DNA from: Planctomycetota bacterium
GTDB lineage: Bacteria; Planctomycetota; JAJSAM01; JAJVHW01
Direction: 5' to 3'
NCBI GenBank assembly: GCA_021414065.1
Contig: JAIOPE010000067.1
Coordinates: 1-40,031 of the forward strand
Length of the DNA stretch: 40,031 bases
The notes beneath the pieces were generated by a model. It searched no databases, was not told where the DNA came from, and saw only the letters and a program-made list of their open reading frames with translations. The position numbers and the translations under genes are program-made. This document shows, one piece after another, positions 20,104 to 29,528 of the stretch. Every line of letters begins with the position of its first letter. Within the stretch, counting starts at the first letter, position 1.

Positions 20104-21456
20104 TCACGACGCTGTGCGAGGCGCGTCGCCCTGCGGCGACGGCCCCCTCGCGGCACCGCCGTTCCAGTCCGCCGCCGTCCCGGCTCTCGTGTTCGGCTGC
20201 AGCGGCAGCGGCAGCGTCACCGTGAACCGGGCGCCGCGGCCCGGTCCGTCGCTCGCCACCGCGATGGTTCCGCCGTGAAGCGTGACGATGCGTTCGCAGA
20301 TGAAGAGCCCCAGTCCGAGGCCGCGCGTCTTGCCCGTGTGAAACGGCTCGAAGACGCGCGCCAGATCGTCCGGCGCGATCCCGCGGCCATCGTCGGTCAC
20401 GACGATGCGGGCCCGCCCCGGGTCCTCGAGTTCCACGGCGATCTGCACCCGGCCGTCGGCCGAGCACGCGTCGCGGGCGTTCACCAGCAGGTTCAGCAGG
20501 AGTTGCTTGATCTTGTCCGGGTCGCAGACCGCCTCGAGCATTGCCTCACCCGACACGGAGACGTCCACCGCCGGGCCTTCGCGCGACATCGACACGAGCG
20601 CGACCACCTCCCGGACGATCGTCGGCAGGTCGGCCGGGATCATCGCGGGCGGCGAGTCGCGCGCGAGATCGCGGAGACTGCGCACGATGCCGCCGCACCG
20701 GCGCGTCTCGTCCACGATCATGTCCAGGTACTCGAGCTCATTGGCGTCGATCGCGGCGGCGCTGCCCAAGCCTGCGTTCGCATCGCGCTCGCGGCGCCTC
20801 GCCCGGTCGCGCACGGCGGTCGCACAGCCGGAGATCGTCGCGAGCGGGTTGTTCAGTTCGTGTGCGACGCTCGCCGCCATCATGCCGAGAGCCGCGAGGC
20901 GGTCGCTCCGGCGGAGCTGGTGCTCGGCCTCGCGCCGTTCGCGCCGCAGGCCCATGAACGCGAGGACCGACAGCGCGCCGCCGACGAGCACCACCGCGGC
21001 ACCCAGCTTCACGATGTCCCGCGCGCCGGTCGTCGCCGGCTCCGACGTCTCGGCCGAGAGGCGGACCGTCATCTCGACCGCACCCTTGCTCAGCTTCGAC
21101 ACCGCCTCCGCCGCCTCGGACCACCGCTGCGACGTTCCGTCTCGCTTGGCGTCCGCGATGCGGGTGCGGAGGTCGTCGAACAGCGGTTGCTCGCCTTCCG
21201 GACCGGGCAGCGCCGCGACCCGGGCGAGGCTTCGTTCCATCCCCGCGATGTCCGCCTGCGACGACCCCGCGGCCAGTTCGTGGAGGTCCTCCTCGAGATG
21301 CTCGATCCTGCGCAGGCGCTGGAGTTGCGCGTCCATCCGCCGCACCTCGTCGGAGATCGTGTCGAGGGCCCGCCAGCCGTAGGCGACGAGCGCGACGATC
21401 CCGACCGTCGTGGCGACGGCCGCGAACGTGAACCGGGCTCGTGCCGTCAGGACCAT
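20104..21456 (-). CDS. Membrane sensor histidine kinase (NtrB-like)
   Basis: A 450-residue kinase. Two hydrophobic helices (about 9-27 and 150-170) enclose an outside helical domain of about 120 residues that senses an unknown signal. The HisKA domain has the phospho-acceptor in SVAHELNNPLA (His199), followed by the ATP-binding domain with the N box around LLNLLVNARDA, DDGRGIA and GLGLGLFICERI. The Pro/Gly-rich tail is non-conserved. It starts 22 bases after the NtrC-type regulator stop, with GGAAGGAG before ATG 21456, so it is very likely the partner kinase of that regulator. Confidence 0.93.
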   Translation of the reverse strand: MVLTARARFTFAAVATTVGIVALVAYGWRALDTISDEVRRMDAQLQRLRRIEHLEEDLHELAAGSSQADIAGMERSLARVAALPGPEGEQPLFDDLRTRIADAKRDGTSQRWSEAAEAVSKLSKGAVEMTVRLSAETSEPATTGARDIVKLGAAVVLVGGALSVLAFMGLRRERREAEHQLRRSDRLAALGMMAASVAHELNNPLATISGCATAVRDRARRRERDANAGLGSAAAIDANELEYLDMIVDETRRCGGIVRSLRDLARDSPPAMIPADLPTIVREVVALVSMSREGPAVDVSVSGEAMLEAVCDPDKIKQLLLNLLVNARDACSADGRVQIAVELEDPGRARIVVTDDGRGIAPDDLARVFEPFHTGKTRGLGLGLFICERIVTLHGGTIAVASDGPGRGARFTVTLPLPLQPNTRAGTAADWNGGAARGPSPQGDAPRTAS

Positions 21457-21478
21457 GACGCGGCTCCTTCCGTCGAGG

Positions 21479-22879
<1,401 letters not shown>

Positions 22880-22893
22880 CAGGTGTCTCCCGG

Positions 22894-22920
22894 TCCCTGC
22901 GGCGGAACTTCGCCGCGGGA
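22894..22920 (-). promoter_or_regulatory. Strong hairpin in the leader of the NtrC-type gene
   Basis: GCGGCG (22899-22904) and CGCCGC (22911-22916) pair around a six-base loop. The flanking TCCC and GGGA extend the stem with one bulged base. It lies between the predicted sigma-54 start site and the Shine-Dalgarno sequence and could affect translation or mRNA stability. Confidence 0.4.
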
Positions 22921-22936
22921 CACTGGGAGTCTACGA

Positions 22937-22954
22937 CCGCAACGATCGTGCCGG
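22937..22954 (-). promoter_or_regulatory. Sigma-54 (-24/-12) promoter of the NtrC-type regulator
   Basis: On the minus strand the site reads CCGGCACGATCGTTGCGG. GG and GC are ten bases apart, and the flanking GGCACG and TTGC match the known consensus TGGCACG-N4-TTGC at all but the first T. The predicted start is near 22927, about 48 bases before ATG 22879. The site sits in the gap between the second histidine kinase and the regulator, exactly where a regulator promoter belongs. Confidence 0.7.
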
Positions 22955-22986
22955 GAGACTGGGGACGCTCCGGCCGGTTCCGAGGG

Positions 22987-23814
22987 TCAGCCGCCGCCCG
23001 CGGGGAAGTCGAGGTCGATTCGCGTGCCCGCGGCAGACGACTCGACATCGATCCGGCCGCCGTAGCGCTCCGCGACCTGCCGGACCACGTACAGCCCCAG
23101 CCCGTGACCGCCGCCGCCGTGGCCGTTCTCGTCGCCGTCGCCGTGGTCCGTCACGAACGGCTCGAACAGGCGGGACCTCACCGACTCCGGGATGCCCGGT
23201 CCGGCGTCGCGCACCGAGAAACGGACGCGGCCCTCCGCGCCGTCCACAGCCGTCAGCGAGACGCGCCCGGCCCCCCGGGAGGCGGCGCGGACGGCGTTCA
23301 GGACCAGGTTGACGACTGCCTGCTCGAGGAGTTGGCGGTCGGCCCGGATCTGGCGCGTGGTCGCCGCCGTCGAAAGCAGCACCACGCCCTCGGACCTCGC
23401 CACCGGCTGGACCAGCCGTTGCACCGCATCGACGACTTCGGCCGCGGAGACGTAACGCACGCGGTGTTCGCGGCGGCGGACGAACGACAGGAACGCATCC
23501 ACCGTGTCGTGCATGCGGCCGGCGTGGACGAGAACTCCGTCGAGTCCCTCGCGGAGCGCCGACGGGTGCGCACGCATCAATGCGAGTTCCGCCGTCCCGA
23601 GGACGCCCGTGAGCTGGTTCACGAGATCGTGCGCCAGACCCGAGGTCATGAGGCCGACCTGCGCCACGCGCTCGAGATGCAGCACCTGCTCGGTGAGCCG
23701 TGCCCGTTCCGCTTCGAGTTCACGCACACGATCCCGAAGCGTGTCTGCGTCGTGCTCGGCGAACGGCAGTATGGGGTGACCTGTCGGATGACGTACAGCA
23801 CTCGCGTCTCTCAT
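22987..23814 (-). CDS. Soluble histidine kinase
   Basis: A 275-residue cytoplasmic kinase without membrane helices. After a short N-terminus comes a coiled coil (about 24-50), then a HisKA-like helix with GLAHDLVNQLTG holding the likely phospho-acceptor His62. The ATP-binding domain follows, with VVNLVLNAVRAA, RDAGPGIP and GHGLGLYVVRQV. A His/Gly/Asp-rich insertion (DHGDGDENGHGGGG) lies in its lid. I chose ATG 23814 because the 29 upstream codons in the same frame look random, although there is no Shine-Dalgarno site. It precedes the NtrC-type regulator on the same strand, so it could be a second input to it. Confidence 0.85.
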   Translation of the reverse strand: MRDASAVRHPTGHPILPFAEHDADTLRDRVRELEAERARLTEQVLHLERVAQVGLMTSGLAHDLVNQLTGVLGTAELALMRAHPSALREGLDGVLVHAGRMHDTVDAFLSFVRRREHRVRYVSAAEVVDAVQRLVQPVARSEGVVLLSTAATTRQIRADRQLLEQAVVNLVLNAVRAASRGAGRVSLTAVDGAEGRVRFSVRDAGPGIPESVRSRLFEPFVTDHGDGDENGHGGGGHGLGLYVVRQVAERYGGRIDVESSAAGTRIDLDFPAGGG

Positions 23815-23824
23815 GCGGCACACC

Positions 23825-23843
23825 GCCGGAAAACGTATCCGGC
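23825..23843. promoter_or_regulatory. Inverted repeat just upstream of the soluble kinase gene
   Basis: GCCGGA and TCCGGC flank a seven-base spacer, ending 11 bases before ATG 23814. It could be an operator or leader hairpin; nothing else supports a role. Confidence 0.3.
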
Positions 23844-23945
23844 GCCTCTGCGGGGGACCCAGGTTGGGGGCGAGTTCCGACGACGCTGCGGGGGCGTACA
23901 CAGCGCACGCCGCGGACGAACCGAGTCAGCAACGACGAACAGGTG

Positions 23946-23962
23946 CCGAGCGAACCGCTCGG
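23946..23962 (-). terminator. Hairpin directly after the subtilase stop codon
   Basis: CCGAGCG-GTT-CGCTCGG on the minus strand is a perfect seven-base-pair stem with a three-base loop, starting at the base after the TGA. No T-tract follows, so it may be a 3'-end stabiliser or a weak terminator of the protease operon. Confidence 0.45.
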
Positions 23963-25285
23963 TCAGAGCCCGGTCACGGCCGCGAGCGTGGCGGCGGCGT
24001 TCAACCGGCCCCGCGACGGCCCCGCGCCGGCGACGGGCGCGGCGGTCTCCACCACACGGCGGCGGACGTCGAGGCTCGGCAGGACGGGCGCCACGCCGCG
24101 CACGATCGCAGCCGTCCCCGCGACGAACGGAGCGGCGAACGACGTTCCCTGCCAGCGGCCGTACTCGTTCGAGCTGGGCCCGCCGAGGGCACCCTCGATG
24201 CCGACACCCGGCGCGTAGACGTGGACCATGGGCCCGCTGTTCGTGAACGACGCGAGGGTGTCTGTTTCGTCCACGGCGCCGACGTTGATCACTCGCTGGA
24301 CGAGCTGGGGGTCGTTCTGCCACGTCGGCCCGGTCCCCGAGTTGTTCCCCGCCGCGGAGACCACCACGATGCCGGCGTCGAGGGCGGCTTGGACTGCGTC
24401 TCGGACCATGGGAGTGGCGGTCGGGATCACCAGACTCATGTTGATGACCTTCGCGCCCTGCTGGATCGCGAAGTCGATCGCTTCGGCGACGGCGAGCGGC
24501 GTGCCCCAACCTTCGTCGTCGAGCACGCGGATCGGCAGGATGGTCGCGTCGGGAGCGGCGGCGAGGATGAGACTCGCGGTGAACGTGCCGTGCCCGCGGA
24601 TCGAGTCGGTGACGCCGTCGCCGTCGTCGTCGATGCCGTTGCCGAGATCCTGCGGGTCGTCGTCGTGCGACAACGCGTCGAAGCGCACCGGGTGGAGGCG
24701 CCCGCCCAGGAACTCGTGGCGCAGGTCGAACGCGCCGTCGATCACCGCGACGAGAACGCCGCCGCCGCGGCTGAACCTCTGGGCCGCCGCGATGCCGATC
24801 TGGGCCATGGCCGGCTGCTGGTAGATCACCCGCGGCTCGAGGTCGCCGTCGAGGACCGGGATCTGCGAGGGCGCGCCCTTCGTGCGGCGCGGGCGGTTCA
24901 TCAGCGCGTCGGACACGCCGCGGTCACCGCGAACGCGGCGCTCCGCACGGCACGCCGCGCGCGAGTCATCCTCGGCGGCGAAGCGGTAGACGAGCGCCCT
25001 GCCGCGCTTCCCGTTGCGTCCGCGGATGCTCCGGATCTCGGTCGGCTCGGATGTGCCCATCTCGGCTGCGCATGATGCTTTCGCGGCCGCCAGATCGCTC
25101 TCGTCGTTGACGTAGACCACCACTTCGCGCTTCGCGCGGCGGATGTCGGCGGCGCCGCCTCGGCCGGCCTCCGTCGTGCCGTCGTCGTCGTCGGCCCGCA
25201 CTGCGCCTGACGGCACCAGCAGACCGGCCGCCAGCACGACGAGCGCGAAGCGACCGACTTGGCTGATCACGTGGTTGGAACGCAT
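23963..25285 (-). CDS. Exported subtilisin-family serine protease (S8)
   Basis: A 440-residue subtilase. A signal peptide (hydrophobic about 11-27, likely cleavage near VRA-DD at 29-32) is followed by a propeptide-like domain (about 50-115). The catalytic triad is Asp183 (VIDGAFD, where VIDTG or VIDSG is usual), His232 (GHGTFTA) and Ser382 (GTSFAAPF), with oxyanion Asn315. An Asp-rich loop DDDGDG near 219-224, between Asp and His, resembles a calcium site. ATG 25285 lies inside the end of the CHAT gene (19-base overlap) behind GGGGAGGG. It is the last gene of the sigma-CHAT operon; export means it cannot directly cut the cytoplasmic partners unless the signal is not used. Confidence 0.92.
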   Translation of the reverse strand: MRSNHVISQVGRFALVVLAAGLLVPSGAVRADDDDGTTEAGRGGAADIRRAKREVVVYVNDESDLAAAKASCAAEMGTSEPTEIRSIRGRNGKRGRALVYRFAAEDDSRAACRAERRVRGDRGVSDALMNRPRRTKGAPSQIPVLDGDLEPRVIYQQPAMAQIGIAAAQRFSRGGGVLVAVIDGAFDLRHEFLGGRLHPVRFDALSHDDDPQDLGNGIDDDGDGVTDSIRGHGTFTASLILAAAPDATILPIRVLDDEGWGTPLAVAEAIDFAIQQGAKVINMSLVIPTATPMVRDAVQAALDAGIVVVSAAGNNSGTGPTWQNDPQLVQRVINVGAVDETDTLASFTNSGPMVHVYAPGVGIEGALGGPSSNEYGRWQGTSFAAPFVAGTAAIVRGVAPVLPSLDVRRRVVETAAPVAGAGPSRGRLNAAATLAAVTGL

Positions 25286-28266
25286 GAAACCCTCCCCAGG
25301 GAACGAGCGTTGGACGAAGCTGGAACAGCGATTGTTGCGGGCGTGCTCAATGTCGCGCAAGGCGCGCGGCGTGTGGTCCCGGCGGCACCGCCTGGGTGGC
25401 CGTAGAGAAAGAACGCGGCCCAGTGGTACGGATGCGGGAACCGCCGACGGACCTCGGCCCTCGCCTCGCGCAGCGCCGTCTCGGCGCCGACGCGAGCGGC
25501 GAGTTGCAGATGGAACGTCTCCATGAACAGCGCGGCCGATGCGTCGGACACGCGCCACTGACTCGCCAGCACGCGCGGTGCGCCGGCGACCAGGAACCCG
25601 CGCAGCAGGCCGAGCGGGTCGCCGGCCGCAGCGACGCCCGCGACGCCGCTCTCGCACGCGGAGAGCACGACGATCTCTGCGCGCACGTCCGTCTCGTAGA
25701 CGCCGTGCAGATCGAGCCAGCCGTCGGCGAGGTTCACGCACGAGAGCGACGGCTCGTCGGGACGGAACATCCCGTGCGTGGCGATGTGCAGCACGCGGCT
25801 CGTGCGGGCGGCCTCGCGGAACCGCGCGATCGTCGCCTGTTCGCGAACGAAGACCTGGGCCGTCGGGCCGTGTGCGTTCGCCACGACCCACGCTTCGCGC
25901 TCGATGAGGGGTGCGGCGTCGTCGGGAACCGCGAGCACGGTTGTCGGGCCCTCCCTGACGGACCGCCGGCTCACGTCGCGGGCAGCGCAGTGCAGGTAGA
26001 CCGCGGCGCTCGGGGCGTACGCGACGTCCACGGTCTCGGAGAGCCAGCCGGCGCCGTCCGGGAACGCGTGGAACGGCACTCCGTTCAGTGCGGGAGACGG
26101 CACAACGACCAAGCGGCGCGTGGTGATGAGCTCCCGTACCGGGCCGAGCAGCGCCGCGGCCAGCTCCGACAGGTTGGAGCGCGTCGCGCGGAGCGACAGC
26201 TCGCTCGATGCGAGCGCTGCCGCCACGTCGAACTTCGCGAGGTGGAAGCGGAACCGCTGCGCGCGGGATTGGATCGTCGGCGCGTCGACGCCGAGGCGGC
26301 AGTGCGCGAAGGACGTGCGGCTGACGACGAACGCGTGCAGGCCGTCGGGGAGTTCCGTGAACTCGATGAGCGTGGTGTCGCCGTCGAGGCGGGACTGCAA
26401 CCGGCCGAGCGTGAGCGGCACGGTGGCGGACGCCGTCGCGTCGGGGGATTCGTCGGCTGCCGCCGCGTCGCGACGGCGCCCCTCGGCGAGTTCCGTCTCG
26501 AGCGATGCGGTCTCGCGCCGCACCGTCGCCAGACGCTCGACTGTGAGTTCGTCGAGACCCGAGGCGTGCCGGCGGAGGCGTGAGTAGCTCGCGTGCAGCG
26601 CGTCCTCGAGACGCCGCGTGCGGACCACGGAGAGCGCGGCGGCCGGCTGCCCGCTCGACGCGCGTCGCTCGAGCAGATCGGTGAGCGCCCGCGCCTTCGC
26701 ACGTTCGCACGCCTCGAAGGCGATCGCGGGCCGGCCGGCGCGGAGCAGCGCGTCAACGGTCTCGGCGAAGAGCGCGGAGCGCGAGGAGAGGAACGCGATC
26801 ATGCAGTCGTCGGCGGGCACCGAGCCGCGGTGGCGATCGAGCGCGTCCATTGCGTGGGCCAGATCCGCCGCACCGCCCGCTGTGTCGCCGCTCGCGAGCA
26901 GCGCGAGTCCCCGGTGCCGCAGAATCTCGACCTCGAGCCACGGGCCGGCCAAGCCGCCCAGGCGATCGGTTGCGCCGTCGAGCCGCGCGAGTGCGTCGAG
27001 CGGCCGGCCCGCGGCCCGGTCGAGTCGTGCGAGAACGATGTCCGCCGAGACGGCCCGCGCCACGCGGCCCGCCCGCGCAAATCCGTCGTGGGCCGACGTG
27101 GCAAGGACGCGAGCCGTCAGCAGCTCACCGCGGGACTCCGCGCCGGCGGCTGCGAGAAGGTCGCACTCGGCAACCCACACGCCCGACCCCTCGGCCGTGA
27201 AGACCGCGCGCGCTTCGTCGAGTACTTCGTCGGGCGTTCCGCCCTCGACGATGGTGGCGAGTGCCTGCAGTACCAGGCTCTGCGCGCGCTCCTTCACCAT
27301 CGACACGCGCCCAAATCGCTCCGCGGCGATCTCCGCCTGGCGCCGCGCATCGCGCGGCATCCCCATCTGCAGATGCACCTCGGCGCGTTCGAGAGCGACC
27401 TGCGCGAGTTGCCGCTCGTCACCCAGCTCCGTCGAGATCGCCTCCGCCCGCTCGTAGAGAGTGAGTGCTTCGGCGTACCGACCGCGAACGAAAGCGAAGT
27501 ACGCCCGGTTGTGGTCCACCTGCGCGACGGTCGGACGTAGGCCGTCCTTCTCGAACGCGGCGCGCGCGCGCTCGAACAGCCGACTCGCCGCGCCATAGCG
27601 CTGGAGCGCCTCGAGGCAGTTCGCGCTGTTGCAGTCAACGATCGCTCGCAACCGCCGGTACTTGTCGGGGGCGAGGCAGTTCCGGGCGCGCGTGTAGTGG
27701 CGCAGCGCCTCGCGATAGTGGTCCTGGCGGTAGCGCTGGTCGCCGAGCGCGATTTCGATCTCCGCGATGCCGATCGCGTCGGCGAGCTGCTCGCGAATCC
27801 GGAGCGCGCGCGACGCGGCGGCGAGGGCCTCGGCGTGGCGGCCGAGCAGCGACAGCGGGTGGATGCGCTTGACTTCGACGGCGGCGAGGTCGCCGGCGTC
27901 GGCGGTGACGTCGAGCAGGCGCAGGGCGCGGTCGTAGTGGGCGACGGCGAGGCGTGGCCGACCCAGGCTGACGAGCGCGCCGCCCGCCACCCGGAGTGCC
28001 CGGGCGACCGTCTGCGGCGTGGCGTTGCCGTGAGCTGCCGCGGCGCGTGCGAACGCAAAGGCCCGGCGGGGGTCGCGGCGCACCTGGTTCACCGCTGCCT
28101 TGATGATGAGCTCCGCCATCGCGTCGGACTGCTCGGATCGCGAGAGCTCCGCCCGGAGGAGTGCCACCGCTGCGCGGGTGTCCGGCTCGGCGAAGGCCGC
28201 GTCGAGCGGCGTCGGCGCCGGCTCAGCCGCGGTCACGGGCGTGCGTGGGGTGGTCCCAATGTTCAC
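25267..28266 (-). CDS. TPR-CHAT protein, caspase-like cysteine protease
   Basis: A 999-residue cytoplasmic protein. Residues about 25-480 are tandem TPR-type helical repeats (for example around ALRHYTRARNCLA and ALTLYERAEAISTEL), a helical linker runs to about 660, and the CHAT protease domain fills the rest. The catalytic dyad is intact: His831 in HIATHGMF and Cys871 in LSACESG. A low-complexity tail of about 40 residues follows the usual domain end. CHAT proteases cut partner proteins when their TPR part senses a trigger. Start is GTG 28266, in a GTGA overlap with the previous gene and behind AAGGTG. The neighbours are a sigma factor, a zinc anti-sigma-like protein and a subtilase. No transmembrane helix or signal peptide is seen. 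Confidence 0.92.
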   Translation of the reverse strand: MNIGTTPRTPVTAAEPAPTPLDAAFAEPDTRAAVALLRAELSRSEQSDAMAELIIKAAVNQVRRDPRRAFAFARAAAAHGNATPQTVARALRVAGGALVSLGRPRLAVAHYDRALRLLDVTADAGDLAAVEVKRIHPLSLLGRHAEALAAASRALRIREQLADAIGIAEIEIALGDQRYRQDHYREALRHYTRARNCLAPDKYRRLRAIVDCNSANCLEALQRYGAASRLFERARAAFEKDGLRPTVAQVDHNRAYFAFVRGRYAEALTLYERAEAISTELGDERQLAQVALERAEVHLQMGMPRDARRQAEIAAERFGRVSMVKERAQSLVLQALATIVEGGTPDEVLDEARAVFTAEGSGVWVAECDLLAAAGAESRGELLTARVLATSAHDGFARAGRVARAVSADIVLARLDRAAGRPLDALARLDGATDRLGGLAGPWLEVEILRHRGLALLASGDTAGGAADLAHAMDALDRHRGSVPADDCMIAFLSSRSALFAETVDALLRAGRPAIAFEACERAKARALTDLLERRASSGQPAAALSVVRTRRLEDALHASYSRLRRHASGLDELTVERLATVRRETASLETELAEGRRRDAAAADESPDATASATVPLTLGRLQSRLDGDTTLIEFTELPDGLHAFVVSRTSFAHCRLGVDAPTIQSRAQRFRFHLAKFDVAAALASSELSLRATRSNLSELAAALLGPVRELITTRRLVVVPSPALNGVPFHAFPDGAGWLSETVDVAYAPSAAVYLHCAARDVSRRSVREGPTTVLAVPDDAAPLIEREAWVVANAHGPTAQVFVREQATIARFREAARTSRVLHIATHGMFRPDEPSLSCVNLADGWLDLHGVYETDVRAEIVVLSACESGVAGVAAAGDPLGLLRGFLVAGAPRVLASQWRVSDASAALFMETFHLQLAARVGAETALREARAEVRRRFPHPYHWAAFFLYGHPGGAAGTTRRAPCATLSTPATIAVPASSNARSLGRVSCVPTT

Positions 28267-28655
28267 GACGCGCACCTTGTCTCGCGACGCGACGGCGGGA
28301 CCCAGCAGACGAAAGAACCGTCGGCGCAGTCGATCCGGAGGCCGCCCTCGTCGGCCGGCGCCGCGAGCCGGAACTCGCCGAACTCGTCCGTGACCGTCTC
28401 CGAGCGGACGACGCCGGTGCCGTCGAGCCACGCGACGCCCGTGTCCGCGCACGGTGCCTCGACGCCCGCGACGAGCTGTCCCCAGACGAACCGAGCCGCG
28501 CGCTCCGCACCGGCGTCGGGGGCCAAGATCTCGAGCTGGTGCGGGCCGTGGCGGAACACGAGTTGCCGCGGCGAGAGCATCGCCGAACGCATCCCGAGTC
28601 CGGCCGCGGCGCGGTCGGTGTCGAGCAGCAGTTCGGCGCGCGACGGAGCGGTCAC
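28263..28655 (-). CDS. Small beta-domain protein of the CHAT operon
   Basis: A 130-residue protein translated from GTG 28655, in a GTGA overlap with the previous gene and behind GAGGAG. The second half (about 56-115) looks like a carboxypeptidase-regulatory-like or Ig-like beta sandwich: WGQLVAGVEAPC, then VTDEFGEFRLAAP. The same pattern (GQVLAPGDEPC, TDRFGEFSLEI) is in the upstream anti-sigma-like protein, so the two seem to share a duplicated domain. The first 40 residues contain an HGPHQLEIL motif, also echoed as LQLDLLL upstream. There is no signal peptide. Function is unknown; it may be a substrate or adaptor of the CHAT protease. Confidence 0.7.
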   Translation of the reverse strand: MTAPSRAELLLDTDRAAAGLGMRSAMLSPRQLVFRHGPHQLEILAPDAGAERAARFVWGQLVAGVEAPCADTGVAWLDGTGVVRSETVTDEFGEFRLAAPADEGGLRIDCADGSFVCWVPPSRRETRCAS

Positions 28656-29350
28656 GAGTTCTCCTCGGCGCGCCACACCTCGACGTGACGCGGCTTCCCG
28701 CGGCCGACGACGCTCACGCCGATCGACCGAGCGCGACGCCCGCGCCCGATCTCGAGCGAGAATTCGCCGAACCGGTCCGTCCGCACCGCGCCGGCGGGGC
28801 GACGGTCGAGGAACAGCGTCACTTCGACGCCGGGGCACGGTTCGTCGCCGGGCGCGAGCACCTGGCCGGACAGGTCGGAACCGAGCAGGAGGTCGAGTTG
28901 CAGATCGTCGGTGGAGCAGCGCATCAGCCCGTCGCAAGCCATGCCGCGCACGCCCGCGGCCGCATCGAACGCCGGCAGAGCGCGGAGCCAAGTGAAGTCC
29001 ATCGCCGGCTCGTCGTCAGCGGGCGCGTTCGCGGGTGCGCTGGCGGCTTGCGTCAATCCGTTCGCGAAGGCGTGATCCACCGCGCGCACAGCTTCCGGGG
29101 ACGGCGCGGACGAGCGTGCGGCGACCAGGATCTCGCGGATGCGGCGCAGTTCGATCAACTCTGCGGTGCACGGCTCGCACGCGGCGGCGTGCCCCGTGGG
29201 ACGCGGCTCCTCCGGGCACCAGAGTGCGACACGCAGGCGCTCGACCGCGTCGGGGCACGCTGCCTGCGATGCAGCGTCGGCGGCACCGCCGACCGCGGTG
29301 TGCGCGGCGGCTTCGCGAGCGTCGGCGTTTACGTCCTTGCGTTCCGGCAT
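28652..29350 (-). CDS. Soluble zinc anti-sigma-like protein with a beta domain
   Basis: A 232-residue protein. It holds an anti-sigma-type zinc motif H-x3-C-x2-C (His54, Cys58, Cys61), with Cys45 nearby, and a basic helix after it. Residues about 150-220 form a carboxypeptidase-regulatory-like beta domain (SGQVLAPGDEPCPG, then TDRFGEFSLEIG). Unlike most anti-sigma factors it has no membrane helix, so it should work in the cytoplasm. It lies directly downstream of an ECF sigma gene and overlaps the next gene by GTGA. The natural hypothesis is that it holds the sigma factor until cut or displaced. ATG 29350 has GAGG nine bases upstream; a longer frame upstream is not conserved-looking. Confidence 0.75.
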   Translation of the reverse strand: MPERKDVNADAREAAAHTAVGGAADAASQAACPDAVERLRVALWCPEEPRPTGHAAACEPCTAELIELRRIREILVAARSSAPSPEAVRAVDHAFANGLTQAASAPANAPADDEPAMDFTWLRALPAFDAAAGVRGMACDGLMRCSTDDLQLDLLLGSDLSGQVLAPGDEPCPGVEVTLFLDRRPAGAVRTDRFGEFSLEIGRGRRARSIGVSVVGRGKPRHVEVWRAEENS

Positions 29351-29461
29351 GCGGGGTGACCTCGTCTTCCGGGTGCAGTAATGCGCCGAGACCGGGGTTT
29401 GATGCGCGCAACTTTTCCGAATTCGCTCAAGTCGTGCTCCCAGAGTTCCGATGAACGGGGG

Positions 29462-29483
29462 GTTATCCACAGATGTGGATAAC
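29462..29483. promoter_or_regulatory. Inverted pair of perfect DnaA-box sequences
   Basis: TTATCCACA (29463-29471) and its complement TGTGGATAA (29474-29482) face each other with GA between. The flanking G and C extend each arm to ten bases. Both are exact matches to the E. coli DnaA box. The site lies in the 178-base gap between the sigma and anti-sigma-like genes, about 112 bases before the latter. It could bind DnaA, act as another regulator's operator, or form a hairpin. No T-tract follows on either strand. Confidence 0.65.
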
Positions 29484-29528
29484 TTGGGAGCGGCGGTACC
29501 GATCACGCCCCGGCGGGCGGAACCAGGC

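Noticed and set aside
29462-29483. The inverted DnaA boxes interpreted as an intrinsic terminator
   Set aside because: The arms could form a hairpin, but the next bases are TTGGG on one strand and CCCCCC on the other, without a T-tract.
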